A stretch of DNA of 64,000 nucleotides from Arthrinium phaeospermum (lineage: Eukaryota > Ascomycota > Sordariomycetes > Amphisphaeriales > Apiosporaceae). Positions 1 through 10,301 of the stretch are shown piece after piece. Under the pieces are notes generated by a model that was not told the origin of the DNA, ran no database searches, and saw only the letters and a program-made list of their open reading frames with translations. The translations under genes were made by a program, and so were the position numbers. How positions within the stretch are numbered: position 1 is the stretch's first letter; every line of letters begins with the position of its first letter. The stretch spans positions 4,340,001 to 4,404,000 of the forward strand of contig QYRS01000001.1 of NCBI GenBank assembly GCA_006503535.1, given 5' to 3'.

Positions 1-67
1 CCAATCCATTGGTATAACCGTAGAGAAAAGAAAAAACATTCTCGTTCGTACTATGCCCTGTCCTGTC

Positions 68-2107
68 CTACCAAAGCCTCTTCCAGCGAACCTTCATATC
101 CCGATCCGGGCGCAAGACGCCGGAGCCCGTCACTGACTCTCGGGTTTCCCCGGGATCGGACTTGCGTCCGTCCGGGAATGTCCACTCGAGAGACTCAATG
201 TCGAACTTCGAGACGATCAAGGCCACCGTGATCAGGATCTCCAATCTGGCAAACTGACGGCCCGGGCACATGGCTGCTCCGCCGCCTGCATTGGGTAAAA
301 TGTCCATTAGCATCGATTCAAACTTTGGGTAAAGTCCGATCGCAAGGGAAAAGGGGTCTGAGTGTACTTACCATAAGGAAAGAAAGAACCAGGTCGCATC
401 GATCCGTTGAACCTGGGCACCTTTTCGCCGTCATCATACTCGAGAAAGCGACCGATCCAGAACTCGGGGCCGGGTGGCCGTCGCGGGCCCAGAGGCGCTC
501 GTCAAAGTGCGCAATCTGCGTCGAGGCCTGGATCCACGCGCCCTTGCGCAGGTCGTACCCGTCCATTTGGGTCTCTTCCGAGACCTCGCGCATGACGTTG
601 AAGGTGACGTGGTAGCGCAGCGTCTCCGTGTAGAGGGCGTTGAGCAGCGGCGCGGCGCCGAGCGTCGGCGCGTCCAGCGTGCGCTCGCCCGTGGCGGGGT
701 CCACGACGATGGCGGTCGCGACTTCGTCCCGGACGGCGCGGTAGAGGTCCCGGTCCTCGATCAGGTGGACGATGGACCACATAGCGGCTGGGACCGTGTT
801 GGAGTTTTGGCTGCAATGCACGGGCCCCGTGAAAAGGGGCGAGCGTTAGCATTCATTGGGATGGATAAGAAGACACCATCAGGTCAGGGGTTTGCGTGGG
901 TTATCATCTTCAACTTACGCCAATATCAAGGAGGCATAGAAGCCGGCCTGCCCCTTGAGCCCAAAGTTGCCCTTCCACCATCGCGAGATCTCGCGCATGA
1001 CGCGGGCCCCGAAGTGGGGATCCCAGGCCGCCTCGGCGTCGGGCCCGTCCCAGTCGAAGCTTTCCCACGCGGACTCGACCCAGCGCGCCGTCATGGCCTT
1101 GAAGTTGTCGAGGGCGCGGTACGGCCGCGGGTTCAGCCACCGCGGCAGGCCCGCCAGGTACTCGACCAGTACCGCTCGAAGGTCCAGTAGTGCTCGACGA
1201 AGCCCGGGTTCAGCGACAGGATCCGCTCGCCCATGAGCGCCGTCACGGCGCTGTGCGTCATGTCGTCCAGGAAGACGTCGGTTAGGGAGAGCATCGTCCG
1301 CTCCCCCAGGGGGAACTTCTCGAGGCGCGCCGAGAAGACTTCGAAGTACTTCTTGGCGGACGCGTTGTAGTAATCTTTGTTCGAGAGGAACTTCTCGTAG
1401 ATTTCGTGGGTCGCCGCCCTTTTCTCGGAGCGAAAAAGCCGACGATCAGCAATTCCATGCATATAAAAGAGGCCTAAGGCTGATTACACTCACCAGTATC
1501 GCTCATGAACCGTTCCATGATATAAAAGAGGCCTAAGGCTGATTACACTCACCAGTATCGCTCATGAACCGGTACATGTTCGTAGCCGGGATTGGGCACT
1601 TTGGAACGACCGGTCTTGTCGCCCATCAACCTGGCCAGGTCTTCCGGGGGCAATTCCCAGACCGACTCCGCCGCCGTACGCAGCATGATGACGTCGCTAA
1701 TTCCATGGCCCGACCTGAACAAGTTCTGGATGTTGTTGGCACCGGACACCATGTACACAATCTTCGGACCAATGTTGAATTTAATGATATTGGCTTTCCG
1801 AAAAGCCTTTCTGTTTGTACGGTCCGTGAGTGAGCTTCGTGGACAAATATGGGTCAATGGCGAGAGGAATGAAGGATACTATCTTACTCGAGCCGCTTGA
1901 AGAATTTAGCCTTGTCGGCGAGGAACTGATAGCCGTTGCTGATATAAGGAATCGTCCCTCAGGCTCGGTGGCTCTTTTGACGTGCGCCATGGCTGCCATG
2001 CCAAGAGTGTCAGAAGCGGGAGTAAGACAATGGGGTACCACGGGCTGAGACTCTGTAGCAACCCTTGCGCGGGGGGTGGCCGCTGTTTCGTTGTGGTCGC
2101 CCATCAT
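68..2107 (-). CDS. Cytochrome P450 (CYP7/CYP8-like fungal type), frame-broken
   Basis: Membrane-anchored heme monooxygenase of the ER; substrate unknown. Seen: five exons at about 1888-2107, 1553-1834, 919-about 1473, 372-810 and 68-285. An N-terminal hydrophobic anchor (near 2000-2040) is followed by a Pro-rich hinge. ETLR (the ExxR motif of helix K) lies near 610, and the heme loop GGGAAMCPGRQFA, with the cysteine thiolate ligand, near 250-290. Intron ends are GTAAGT/AG except for the one at 1474-1552, which sits inside a 59-bp tandem duplication and could not be resolved. Four single-base frame breaks are visible: a C6 run near 2060, a GGG near 1948, near 1165, and a C4 run near 465. The protein is otherwise complete from anchor to C-terminus (about 520 aa), so it is more likely a sequencing-damaged gene than an old pseudogene. 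No biosynthetic partner genes lie next to it. Family-level call is firm; the CYP7/8-like placement is from overall sequence feel only. Confidence 0.85.
1461..1571. repeat. 59-bp tandem duplication across an exon-intron border
   Basis: Positions 1461-1512 recur exactly at 1520-1571 (period 59). The unit contains the end of a P450 exon and its GTGAGT 5' splice site, so the donor site is present twice. Confidence 0.9.
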
Positions 2108-2870
2108 TGTGGGCCAAAAGAGTTGGAGCTGCTATCGACAGAACGCAGGGTCCAGAGACATTTTGGGTTCCTCGAGGGTTGGAGATGTTTGCTAGCTTTA
2201 TCAACAAAGGAAGGTGCCCCCGACTGTGCCGCTGACGGGCGACATTTACCCCGCCATTTTCCTACCCATCCATTCCGGCGGTTGATTACATGCAATTACG
2301 CGTGCATGTCCAGAAGGAGGTAGGATGTGATATCTGACAATGTCGGCAACTTTGCTGTTTTGGGTCGCAGTGCTACGGGAGGGGCCGCGCTGATGGCTGC
2401 CACATCGTTAGATCAAAATATTAGGTTACATGTGTGAGTATTTTGGTCATCCTTACCGGCCGACAGCAATGTCCTACCTGTCGCTTCACGTCTCTCTATC
2501 ACTGATCAACACCACTATTATATGAGTATGTGTATCTATTGACGGCGCCCGTGTTGGAGATCGTGATATTTCAAGAAATAGCGGGGCGGCTTGACCAGGG
2601 CCTATGGATCGTGGCTTCGGCATTTCAAAGGACTATCATTACCGGCGTCTTGTTTCGTGGAACACCCTTACAGTAGCCGGATCTCCTGACCCTCTCCCTT
2701 ACTTCGCCGTTGGGACGATCTGCCACTATATTCGATTCCTCTCTCCCAAGCCTGCGTCTTGACCCTCTCCTTACTTCGCCGTTGGGAATCTGGCTCCGTA
2801 CCTCCTCTGACGCCGGATCCGATCCCTTCTCTCGCATGATCCTGGAGTATCTCCACCGATCGGCAGACCT
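2108..2870. other. Intergenic, no gene seen
   Basis: Upstream of the P450 and downstream of the LITAF gene. The only structure noticed is an imperfect direct repeat: 2688-2715 recurs at 2761-2787 with one base fewer in a C run. Confidence 0.6.
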
Positions 2871-3480
2871 TCAGAGAACGTGTGCCCTAGGCCCGCTCCC
2901 AAAGCGATATGTCGCTAGGAGCCGTCCGCAGTGCACGCACGAGTGCTTGGCGTCCTTGAAGTGATTCATGGAGTACGGCACAAACGCGAAGATGGCGGTA
3001 GTGAAGAAGAAAAAGGTGGCCATCCAGCTGGATCAGGTCATATTGAGACCCTCGGTTAGCCGGTGTCTCAGAGATGCGTAACTTGGAGGGAGAGGGGGCA
3101 ATCGGACTGGGGGGATGACTACTTACTGGGCTCCTTTCCCGGACTTGTACTTGACCACCGTGGGCGCAATCTCGTGACACCCGGGGCACTCCACGAGCGC
3201 GGACCAGCGCTGGAGCAGCGGTACGGGGACGACATTGGCCTTGGCCGGCCCGTGGTATTGATTGTGTCCGGCCAGGCGTTGGGCGTGGTGGCAGCAGCAG
3301 ACTGTCGTGTTATATGGCAATGCGCCGTTGCTGCCGGGCAGGTATGGTACCCTCCCGGAGCTGCGGCGGCATCGGAATTAGCGCGGTAGGGGCCGTCGCC
3401 GGTGCCTCGACGGGGCTCCGGGCCGGGAACTCGGAAAGGTCGTCCCTAATATACATGGCTTGGGCTTCTCTGGTTGACAT
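2871..3480 (-). CDS. LITAF-domain (LPS-induced TNF-alpha factor-like) zinc protein
   Basis: Small endosomal/lysosomal membrane-associated zinc-binding protein family; in animals LITAF/SIMPLE acts in endosomal trafficking. Seen: a first exon starting MSTREAQAMY, a Pro/Ala-rich linker, then the first zinc knuckle VECPGCHEIAPT. An intron (about 3030-3127) joins to a hydrophobic stretch ATFFFFTTAIFAFVP and the second knuckle HSCVHCGRLLATYRFGSG, ending at 2871. The two CxxC pairs around a short membrane-inserted segment are the family hallmark. One single-base frame break lies near 3312, between the linker and the domain. About 165 aa. The start is the first ATG in frame with the conserved N-terminus; a second ATG (MYIRDD) nine codons in is possible. 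Confidence 0.8.
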
Positions 3481-4280
3481 GACATGATATTGCTCTCGCT
3501 GAGGTCGGAGTCGCTTAGTGAATTGAGAAGACCAAGGCAGACTTAGAAGCTATATAGTAACAAACGAGTGTAAGGGTGAAACGGGTTCGGCTGTATCGTC
3601 CAAGACTGTACGATATACACATCCATTTTCACCATCCTCATCCAGAGAAGAGGTCATTGTTAAATAGGATCCGGAGACAGAGGTTTACATAGCGAAAGCT
3701 GACCCCCGACCGCCAATGACGACGCCGAGAGTACGAATCCCACCAATGCCAACAGCCAGCCCTACGTGATATGTGGACTCCTCGATGAACACGAGGTTCT
3801 ATCTCCTCATTGCCGGCAGCTACAGATAAGCATGTTGATACATGGAGCATCTGCACACAGCACCGCATCTGGGACTGGTTGGGTCATTCTCTAACATGGG
3901 CATCTAGCTGGCGTAATTGTGGAGTTCTGATATAGCTGCCCGTATCTTTATATACAGCGGCCAGGCAGCAGAATATAAGAGAACCTGATTGGACAGCAAG
4001 ATCTAACTTTAGCTGTCTTACTGGCACGCAGGTGCTGCATTGTTCAGATAGATGTCGCCCGTCTTCTGGCCCGTCGTGTGGGCTCTGGCAAGTCCTTGTT
4101 TGCGGCAGGGGAACACGACCTCGTATCCAAAGATAGACGGGCGGCCCGCAAAATTCCCAGAACAACGCCAGCACGCTCCGATCCGCCCACGATCCTTCCC
4201 CAGGATGAGACAGAAACATGTAGTCATTGCGGAAAATTGACCGAAATCCCACTGTACCTTTAAGTCCCGTCCCAGGTTAG

Positions 4281-4392
4281 TTATTGCTTGGCCTGGAGAC
4301 AGCCCGGAACCAGTCGGTCAAATGTATTGTTACTGCTTATTGCTTGGCCTGGAGACAGCCCGGAACCAGTCGGTCAAATGTATTGTTACTGC
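4281..4392. repeat. Exact 56-bp tandem duplication
   Basis: Positions 4281-4336 are repeated without mismatch at 4337-4392. It lies in non-coding DNA. Confidence 0.95.
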
Positions 4393-5088
4393 GATTCCTT
4401 CAGCACATTGACCATGGTAGAATCATACCATGTGAGCAAAAAGGTCAGCTCAGTGCATCACCCAGACATAATGTGCAATGCTTAGAGCGAGGCTCTGGCG
4501 ACATCCTCACTGCCTAGTCTGCCGATTCCAGCCCCCAGCCCCCAGCGACGACTGTCGATCAGTATCGTACGGATTCCTGATTAGAGATCTGACGGGGAGA
4601 CGTGGCAGAACTATGGCGTGTCAATATGCAAACGCAAAACATAAGATGCAATCCTTATCACAATGCTGACACAGATATTGGATGTTAGCTCGTCGGCACT
4701 TGTGCTGACGGCTTAAGACACGATCTCTCGAGTTAGTTGGAACCGCGGAAGCCGGGTCAATGCAAGACCGCCACTTCTGAGGGCTGCCATAGTATGACGA
4801 TCGGAAGATGAATGTGATTTCAGAGGCTCACGTAAGAGTCCTGATGGCATGCTACATGATAATACGCTGGGCCAGAGAATGAATGGGCTATTGAAAGTGA
4901 CACCTCGGCGTTGACGGTCGCATGCATATATTCGATTGTCCAGTTGAGGAGGTTGAGCCGTATCAATCAATATTTTTACGCTTGGCAGCCCGCAGCACTC
5001 TGGCCTGACAGTTCCGCAACTATTACGGAGGCGCCGTGTGGTAAAGTACAGTAAATGCAGAATGATCGTGTACCGTAGCGCAATACGC

Positions 5089-5100
5089 TGCGATGAGGAT
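5089..5100 (+). promoter_or_regulatory. PAC-like element (GCGATGAG) upstream of EBP2
   Basis: TGCGATGAGGAT matches the yeast PAC core of ribosome-biogenesis promoters. It lies about 260 bp before the EBP2 start. The role is inferred from motif and gene class. Confidence 0.45.
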
Positions 5101-5253
5101 AAAGACTCACTGGATGCTCAGGTCAATGTGCTGTAAGGCATTTGGCTGCATACCGCCTACGGCCAGAGCTAAAGCCAGGGAAGTACCCAGGTATCGCAGG
5201 GTGCATTGAAGTGGGGGCGATAGCGGCAGAAAAAATACCTTATCGGGGATGCA

Positions 5254-5269
5254 GTCCAAAATTTTGGAC
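5254..5269. promoter_or_regulatory. 16-bp perfect palindrome with AAAATTTT core
   Basis: GTCCAAAATTTTGGAC equals its own reverse complement and lies about 90 bp before the EBP2 start. The core resembles the RRPE element (AAAAATTTT) that accompanies PAC in ribosome-biogenesis genes; a dimeric factor site is equally possible. Confidence 0.45.
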
Positions 5270-5355
5270 GGAAGTTTAGAGCAGCAGGAAAACCAACAGG
5301 ACAGCCATTCCAAACCGTCTAAACACCGATCAATTGCCCATCCACAACCGCAACA

Positions 5356-6714
5356 ATGGTCACCAAGAGCCGCCTCAAGATGGCGCTTGCGCACGAGAAG
5401 GGTGTAGATTTCCAGAAGCTGCACCAAAAGAAGGTCCGCAAGGAGGCTCGAAGAAGAAGAAGCAAAATAAGACTGGTGGGGCCGCAGAAGACAGCGAGGA
5501 CGAGGAACCAGTCGATGAGGAGGAAGAAGACGACGACGAGGATGACTCTGAGGATGACGACGAAGAGGAGCGCGATGTGGCCGCATACCTCGACGACAGC
5601 GCCAGCTCCGATTCTGAAGTCGAAATGGAAGAGAAGATCGAGCGCGTGCGACAACCGAAACAGTCCGAACTCAAGAAGCAGGCCAAGCTGAGCAGGAAGG
5701 CCGCCGCCGCCGCCACCGCTGCTGCCGCCGTGGCTACTGCAGAGGATGAGGACGAGGAAGATGATGACGAGGAAGACCCCGAGGAGGACATCGCTTTAGA
5801 AGACCTCGAGGACTTGGACGAGGAGGACAAGGAGGACCTGGTACCGCACCAGCGCCTCACCATCAACAACACAACCGCCCTCGAGGCGGCGCTGAAGCGC
5901 ATCTCCATAGCCACCGACAAGTCCGTACCCTTCAAGTCGCACATGTCCCTGTCGAGCCTGGAGCCCACGGCGACCAACATCCCCGACGTCATGGACGACC
6001 TGAAGCGGGAGCTGGCCTTCTACGGCCAGGCCCTCGACACGGTCAAGCAGGCGCGCTCGCTGCTCAAGGCCGAGAACGTGCCCTTCTCACGGCCCAAGGA
6101 CTACTTCGCCGAGATGGTCAAGGACGACGGCCAGATGGAGAAGGTCAAGGCGCGCCTCATCGAGGAGGCCAGCGCCAAGAAGGCGTCGGCCGAGGCCCGC
6201 AAGCTGCGCGACCTCAAGAAGTTCGGCAAGCAGGTCCAGCACGAAAAGCTGCAGGAGCGCCAGAAGGCCAAGAAGGAGACCCTTGAGAAGATCAAAACTC
6301 TTTGAAGAGGATAAGTTCATCGCAACCCCGTACCCCCCTTTCCACCTTACTACCCCTGAGCCTGGATACACACCATATTGTTATTGTTCCCTGACTAACA
6401 CAAAACCCCCACAGAACGCTCTGAGAACTCTGGTGACCTTGGCACGCACGAAGCCGACCTGTTCGACGTCGGCGTCGAGGAGGAGCTGGGCAAGGCCGAT
6501 AAGAAGCGCAGCGGCGACGCCCGGAACACCAAGCGGATGAAGAAGGACCAGAAGTACGGCTTCGGCGGCAAGAAGCGCCACTCCAAGTCGGGCGACGCCA
6601 TGAGCTCGGGACCTGAGCGGCTTCAGCCAGAAGGGCATGAAGCAGGGTACCAAGGGCAAGCTCCCGAAAACGGCCAGGCTCGGCAAGAGCCGGCGGAATG
6701 CCGGTAAACGGTGA
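5356..6714 (+). CDS. EBP2: rRNA-processing protein EBP2
   Basis: Nucleolar factor needed for 27S pre-rRNA processing and 60S subunit assembly. Seen: start MVTKSRLKMALAHEKGVDFQ, then a Lys-rich stretch, a long Asp/Glu-rich acidic region, and an Ala run. The conserved EBP2 core follows: ELAFYGQALDTVKQAR (near 6010) and RPKDYFAEMVKDD (near 6092), then a long basic helix. A second exon from about 6413 carries DLFDVGVEEEL and the closing basic block KYGFGGKKRHSKSG...KSRRNAGKR, ending at 6714. The intron is about 6303-6412; its acceptor CCCACAG is clear, but the donor is not resolved because the exon end near 6303 is out of frame. Other frame breaks: near 5450 (after the GAAGAA repeat) and near 6608. 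It is convergent with SPB1, another pre-60S factor. Confidence 0.9.
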
Positions 6715-7076
6715 TCGAGAGACTTGTACTAGGTAGAAAGAAAGAAGAATGGCTGGCGTGCTGCTGCTTTATTATATCTTGACTGGATGGATGACTGTTG
6801 GTTGCGTGGCTGAAGCCAGTCGAGTCACCCCTAATGTTGTTACCTTGCGTTTCGATGGTCTTCAATGATAGGACTGTGTAGATACCACCAAAATACAGTG
6901 AAAAGGACATGGTTTCAAACTCTATCCAATCCCATCTACATGAAGAGTGCAACTTTGGGTGAAGCACAAATTCTGACTGCTATTACCCAAACATTATTCA
7001 AATTAATGGTATCAAGGTGTATAAGAGGTCGCACAAGGCAAAGGTATACAAGAGCTATCTATGTCTAGTTCGAGAT
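6715..7076. other. Shared 3' region of EBP2 and SPB1
   Basis: Convergent gene ends separated by about 360 bp. No further feature seen. Confidence 0.6.
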
Positions 7077-9676
7077 CTACTTCCGCTTCTTGGCAACCCG
7101 CCTCTCCGCGCGCATCTCCTTCTTCATGCGGGGATCGACGATCTTGTAGCGGCCCTTGACGCCCTGGGGACGGCCCTGGATACCGCGGTTGACGCCCTTG
7201 GCGACGACGACGCGCGTATTCTGCTTGGGTTCTTCTTGGCCTTCTCGAGGCGCTGCGCCGTCTTGAACTTCTTGCGCGCCTGCGCCTCGCGCACCTTCTT
7301 GATCGGCCGCGCGTTGTACGCCCGCAGCTTCTCCTTGAGCGCGTTGGCCGCCGCCTTGGTGATGGGCTTGTGCGGCTTGTCGTGCTTGCGCTCGTCGTCC
7401 ATGAACCAGTCCGGCAGGCCGTCCTTGTCGCGGAAGGCGTGCTTGTTGAAACCGTCGTCGACGACATCGTACGAGGTCTTCTGTCCGGTTGCTAACTGAT
7501 GGGCAAGAGTCATGGCCTCGGCTGTGATAATGTCGATATCTGCAACTTGTTAGTAAGATTTCGTTTGAATTGGGCATGGAGCATGTACCAGGCCTGTCCC
7601 TCTGAGCGACGCTTGTCTTCATCCTCCCAGTCATCGTCTTCCTTGTAGTCAGACTTGACCACCTCGAATCCCTTCTTTTCCTCCTCTTCCGCCTTCTTGT
7701 CTGCCTTGCTCTTCTTCTTTTTCTCGTTTTGTTGCTGATCATAGCGTTGAGCTCCGCATCCGAATCGTCCTCATCTGTGCCAACAGCAGCTTCCTCCTCC
7801 TCAATCTCCTCGTCGCCGTCGAGGATACCATCAAAGATGTCGCGGTTGAAGAAACTCTTCGCCCGTTTAGATAAGCCGCCTGCTTCTTCGGGTGTGTTGT
7901 CAAGGTCCGTTAAGAGCTTCTTTGCTGGCAAGGCGTCCTCGTCATCTGAATCGTCGTCACTGCTATCTTGCTCGAGTTCTCCGTCGTCTTCTGACTGATT
8001 CTCATCCGCAGAGACACCTTCCCACTCGCCGTCATCATGCTCCTTCCGCGCCTTCTTTGCGCGGAATTTTGCGTCGGCTGCAGACTTGCGTTCTTGATAC
8101 TGGTCGTACATGCCATCAAGCTCTCGTTCCAGTCTGTCTTCATCGTCCTCGTCCATGGACTCGTCTTCTTCCTCTCCAATACCACTGTCAAGGTCTTTCC
8201 TCGCTTCGGCCTCCTTCAAGATAGCCATCTTGCCCTTGGCGATCTTGGCAGCAGCGTTTTTCTTGTCCACACCCTTGAGGCCGAATAAGGCGTCCCTGCC
8301 GACGGGCCCATCTTGCTCCAAACCGATATCCATAGGTGCCATCATGTTCATTTGCATCCGGACAATCTCCTTCTGCTTCTTCTCGTTCTCCCTGCGCTTC
8401 TGCCTCTTCTTGGTGTCGTCACGGTCTCTCAGATCCTGCAGCTCCTCCTGCATCTTCAACTCTTCATCCATGGACTCGACCGCGGCTACTTCGCTTGGCT
8501 CTTCCTTGGTTTTCGCGGCGGCGGCGGCGGCCTCCGCTGCTGTTTTCCTGGTTGGGAATCCAAAGATTTCGCGGACCTTCAGACGCCACCGGAGTAAAAG
8601 TTTGAACTCCTTCCTTCCCAGAACTCTCAGATCGCTGCAGCAAATCCGAATCTCCTCAGTGGTTTCTGGCATCTTGTCCAGAGCAGCCAGTGCCACATCG
8701 CCGTTGGCCGGCTGGTCGAAAGAAAGTTTGTTGTATCCTCCCAGGACAGCAATCGGATCGAGGGTCTGAATGAACTCGCTGGCGCGCATCTCCTTGAACT
8801 GTGTGTAGTCTCCTTCCTCATAACCCTCTCTCTTACGCTTCTTGATTTCGGGATTGAACACCTTGGCTTCGTTGTTGGGAGCCGCGGTGGCCAATTCAGC
8901 GAAGACCGTCTTGGGGTCGAGGAATCGGGGATCGATCTTCTTGGGGGCCTTGAAGCCGCGGCAGACCACGAAGATTTCGGCAGAGACATTTCGAGATGAC
9001 GGGGGCTTGGTCGCTTCAACCTTTTCGAAAAGTTGGTTGAAGACCCAAAGAAGAGAGTTGTAGTCCTTGGATCTGAACACCTTAGTGACGAAAGTACCGC
9101 CTTCATTGAGGAATTCCGTTGCCAATTTCATCGACTGGAGCGTGAGTTCGGCCTGGTTGAAGGAATCCTGGACCCAGGCAGTACCGACGTTGGGCGCACC
9201 ATCGTGAAGCACCACATCCGCCTTTAACGTCTTGAGGTATCCGCGAATTGTCGCTCGGCATTTATCGGTCGTAATATCTGACTGGAAAGTGATGACATTG
9301 GGGATGGGCTTGATCGGGGACAAATCGCAACCAATAATCATGCTACCCTGGGGCATAGTCTGGGCAGCTACTTGACACCATGACTGATTTGAGGGTTAGC
9401 AACAGGCGATTGCAGGATTTTAGAAAGGGGCCTCGAGGATCGACTTACACCAGGCGCAGCACACAGATCCAAACAGACCCGACTCTTCTCGAGGAAGCCA
9501 TATTTCTTGTTCAGCTGAATCAGCTTGAAAGAAGCTCTGGCTCTGAAACCTTTCTCTTTCTGCACGATTGGCAATTAGCATTTTCCCCATCAGAACGCGA
9601 TTGTTGCACAAGTACTAACGGCAAGTTTATACCACTTGTCCAGACGACCTTTTCCGGTCTTCTTCTGGAACGGCAT
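7077..9676 (-). CDS. SPB1: AdoMet-dependent rRNA methyltransferase SPB1
   Basis: Nucleolar 2'-O-ribose methyltransferase of the A loop of 25S/28S rRNA (yeast G2922), needed for 60S maturation. Exons: 9620-9676 ([18 protein letters not shown]), 9449-9559 ([16 protein letters not shown] and the SAM-binding DLCAAPG), 7589-9383 and 7077-7539. Exon 3 gives the rest of the FtsJ/RrmJ domain ([32 protein letters not shown]); with the Lys in exon 1 these are the K-D-K-E-type catalytic positions. The SPB1-specific middle domain, a long acidic coiled region and the C-terminal domain ([18 protein letters not shown], then a Lys/Arg-rich tail) follow. Introns have GTTAGT, GTAAGT and GTACAT donors with CAG ends. 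Single-base frame breaks lie near 7728 and near 7225. About 830 aa, normal for the family. Confidence 0.93.
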
Positions 9677-9837
9677 ATTGACGACGAGTTTTCACCGTTA
9701 TTGGGTGAAGTGCGCCGGAATCAATGCGTCGAGGATAACTCGAATGAAGGTGGGTTGTCTTGTCGGAAAGCAGCCTCCAGCGCTGTTACTGTCCGTCCCA
9801 CCCTTCTTCTCCAGCAGCCATTATTTTTTTCCCAGGG

Positions 9838-9869
9838 CGATAAGATAAAAAAAAGTTCCAATCTTATCG
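9838..9869. repeat. Inverted repeat CGATAAGAT / ATCTTATCG
   Basis: 9838-9846 is the exact reverse complement of 9861-9869, with a 14-nt A-rich spacer. Each arm contains GATAAG/CTTATC, the GATA-factor core. It could be a paired GATA site or a hairpin. Confidence 0.6.
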
Positions 9870-10043
9870 GCCATAGTGGGCTGGCGTCGCTGGGTGCTGG
9901 ACTAGCTTCAATGCCTAGCATTGGGCAATTCGCGGCCAATGAGCGCCAGCTCCAGAGTCCGAGCGCCTCTCAGCTAGCCAGATCCACATTTCTCCGTCTT
10001 TTCGTGTAAAGTGCAGCATCGCTGATCGCGGGACGTGAGCTTA

Positions 10044-10053
10044 ACGCGTCGCG
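10044..10053. promoter_or_regulatory. MluI cell-cycle box-like site
   Basis: ACGCGTCGCG contains the full MCB core ACGCGT bound by MBF-type (Swi6/Mbp1) factors in yeasts. It lies about 250 bp upstream of the Cdt2-like start. Confidence 0.5.
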
Positions 10054-10301
10054 CAGCTTTCGTGGTTGAGACCCCATTAAAGCGCCGTCACCCGGAAACG
10101 CTTTCCCCCCACTGCGCTTCTGTCATCTCATTTCGTTGTACCGTATCTTCAAAACTGTACCAGCATCCACCAGTCCATTTTTGTTTCTGAATATGCTAAC
10201 GATTGTTTTGTAATCGCTTCTTCTATCTACGCTTGGAAAGAGAGCGAGCGGCGACGGCAGTTCGGTTTACAGTCTGATAGCTCGAGGTTATCGTGGGAAG
10301 C

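Larger units (their letters stand above)
3487..5355. other. Intergenic between LITAF and EBP2 genes
   Basis: No gene recognised. Short reading frames at 3638-3868 (-) and 4018-4252 (-) have no family resemblance I can name. Contains an exact 56-bp tandem duplication (4281-4392) and, close to EBP2, the promoter-type elements listed separately. Confidence 0.5.
9677..10301. promoter_or_regulatory. Divergent promoter region SPB1 / Cdt2-like gene
   Basis: A 625-bp intergenic region between divergent starts. It contains a 9-bp inverted repeat with GATAAG halves (9838-9869) and an ACGCGT element (10044-10053). Confidence 0.6.

Noticed and set aside
2625..2856. Minus-strand Arg/Glu-rich frame with internal repeats
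   Set aside because: The repeats are a DNA-level direct duplication (2688-2715 / 2761-2787), not a conserved protein.
3884..4252. Minus-strand frames that look somewhat protein-like
   Set aside because: No family resemblance, no start or splice logic, and no continuation on either side; at most a remnant.
5375..5992. Minus-strand Ser-rich frame opposite EBP2
   Set aside because: Mirror of the acidic GAA/GAC tract of EBP2.
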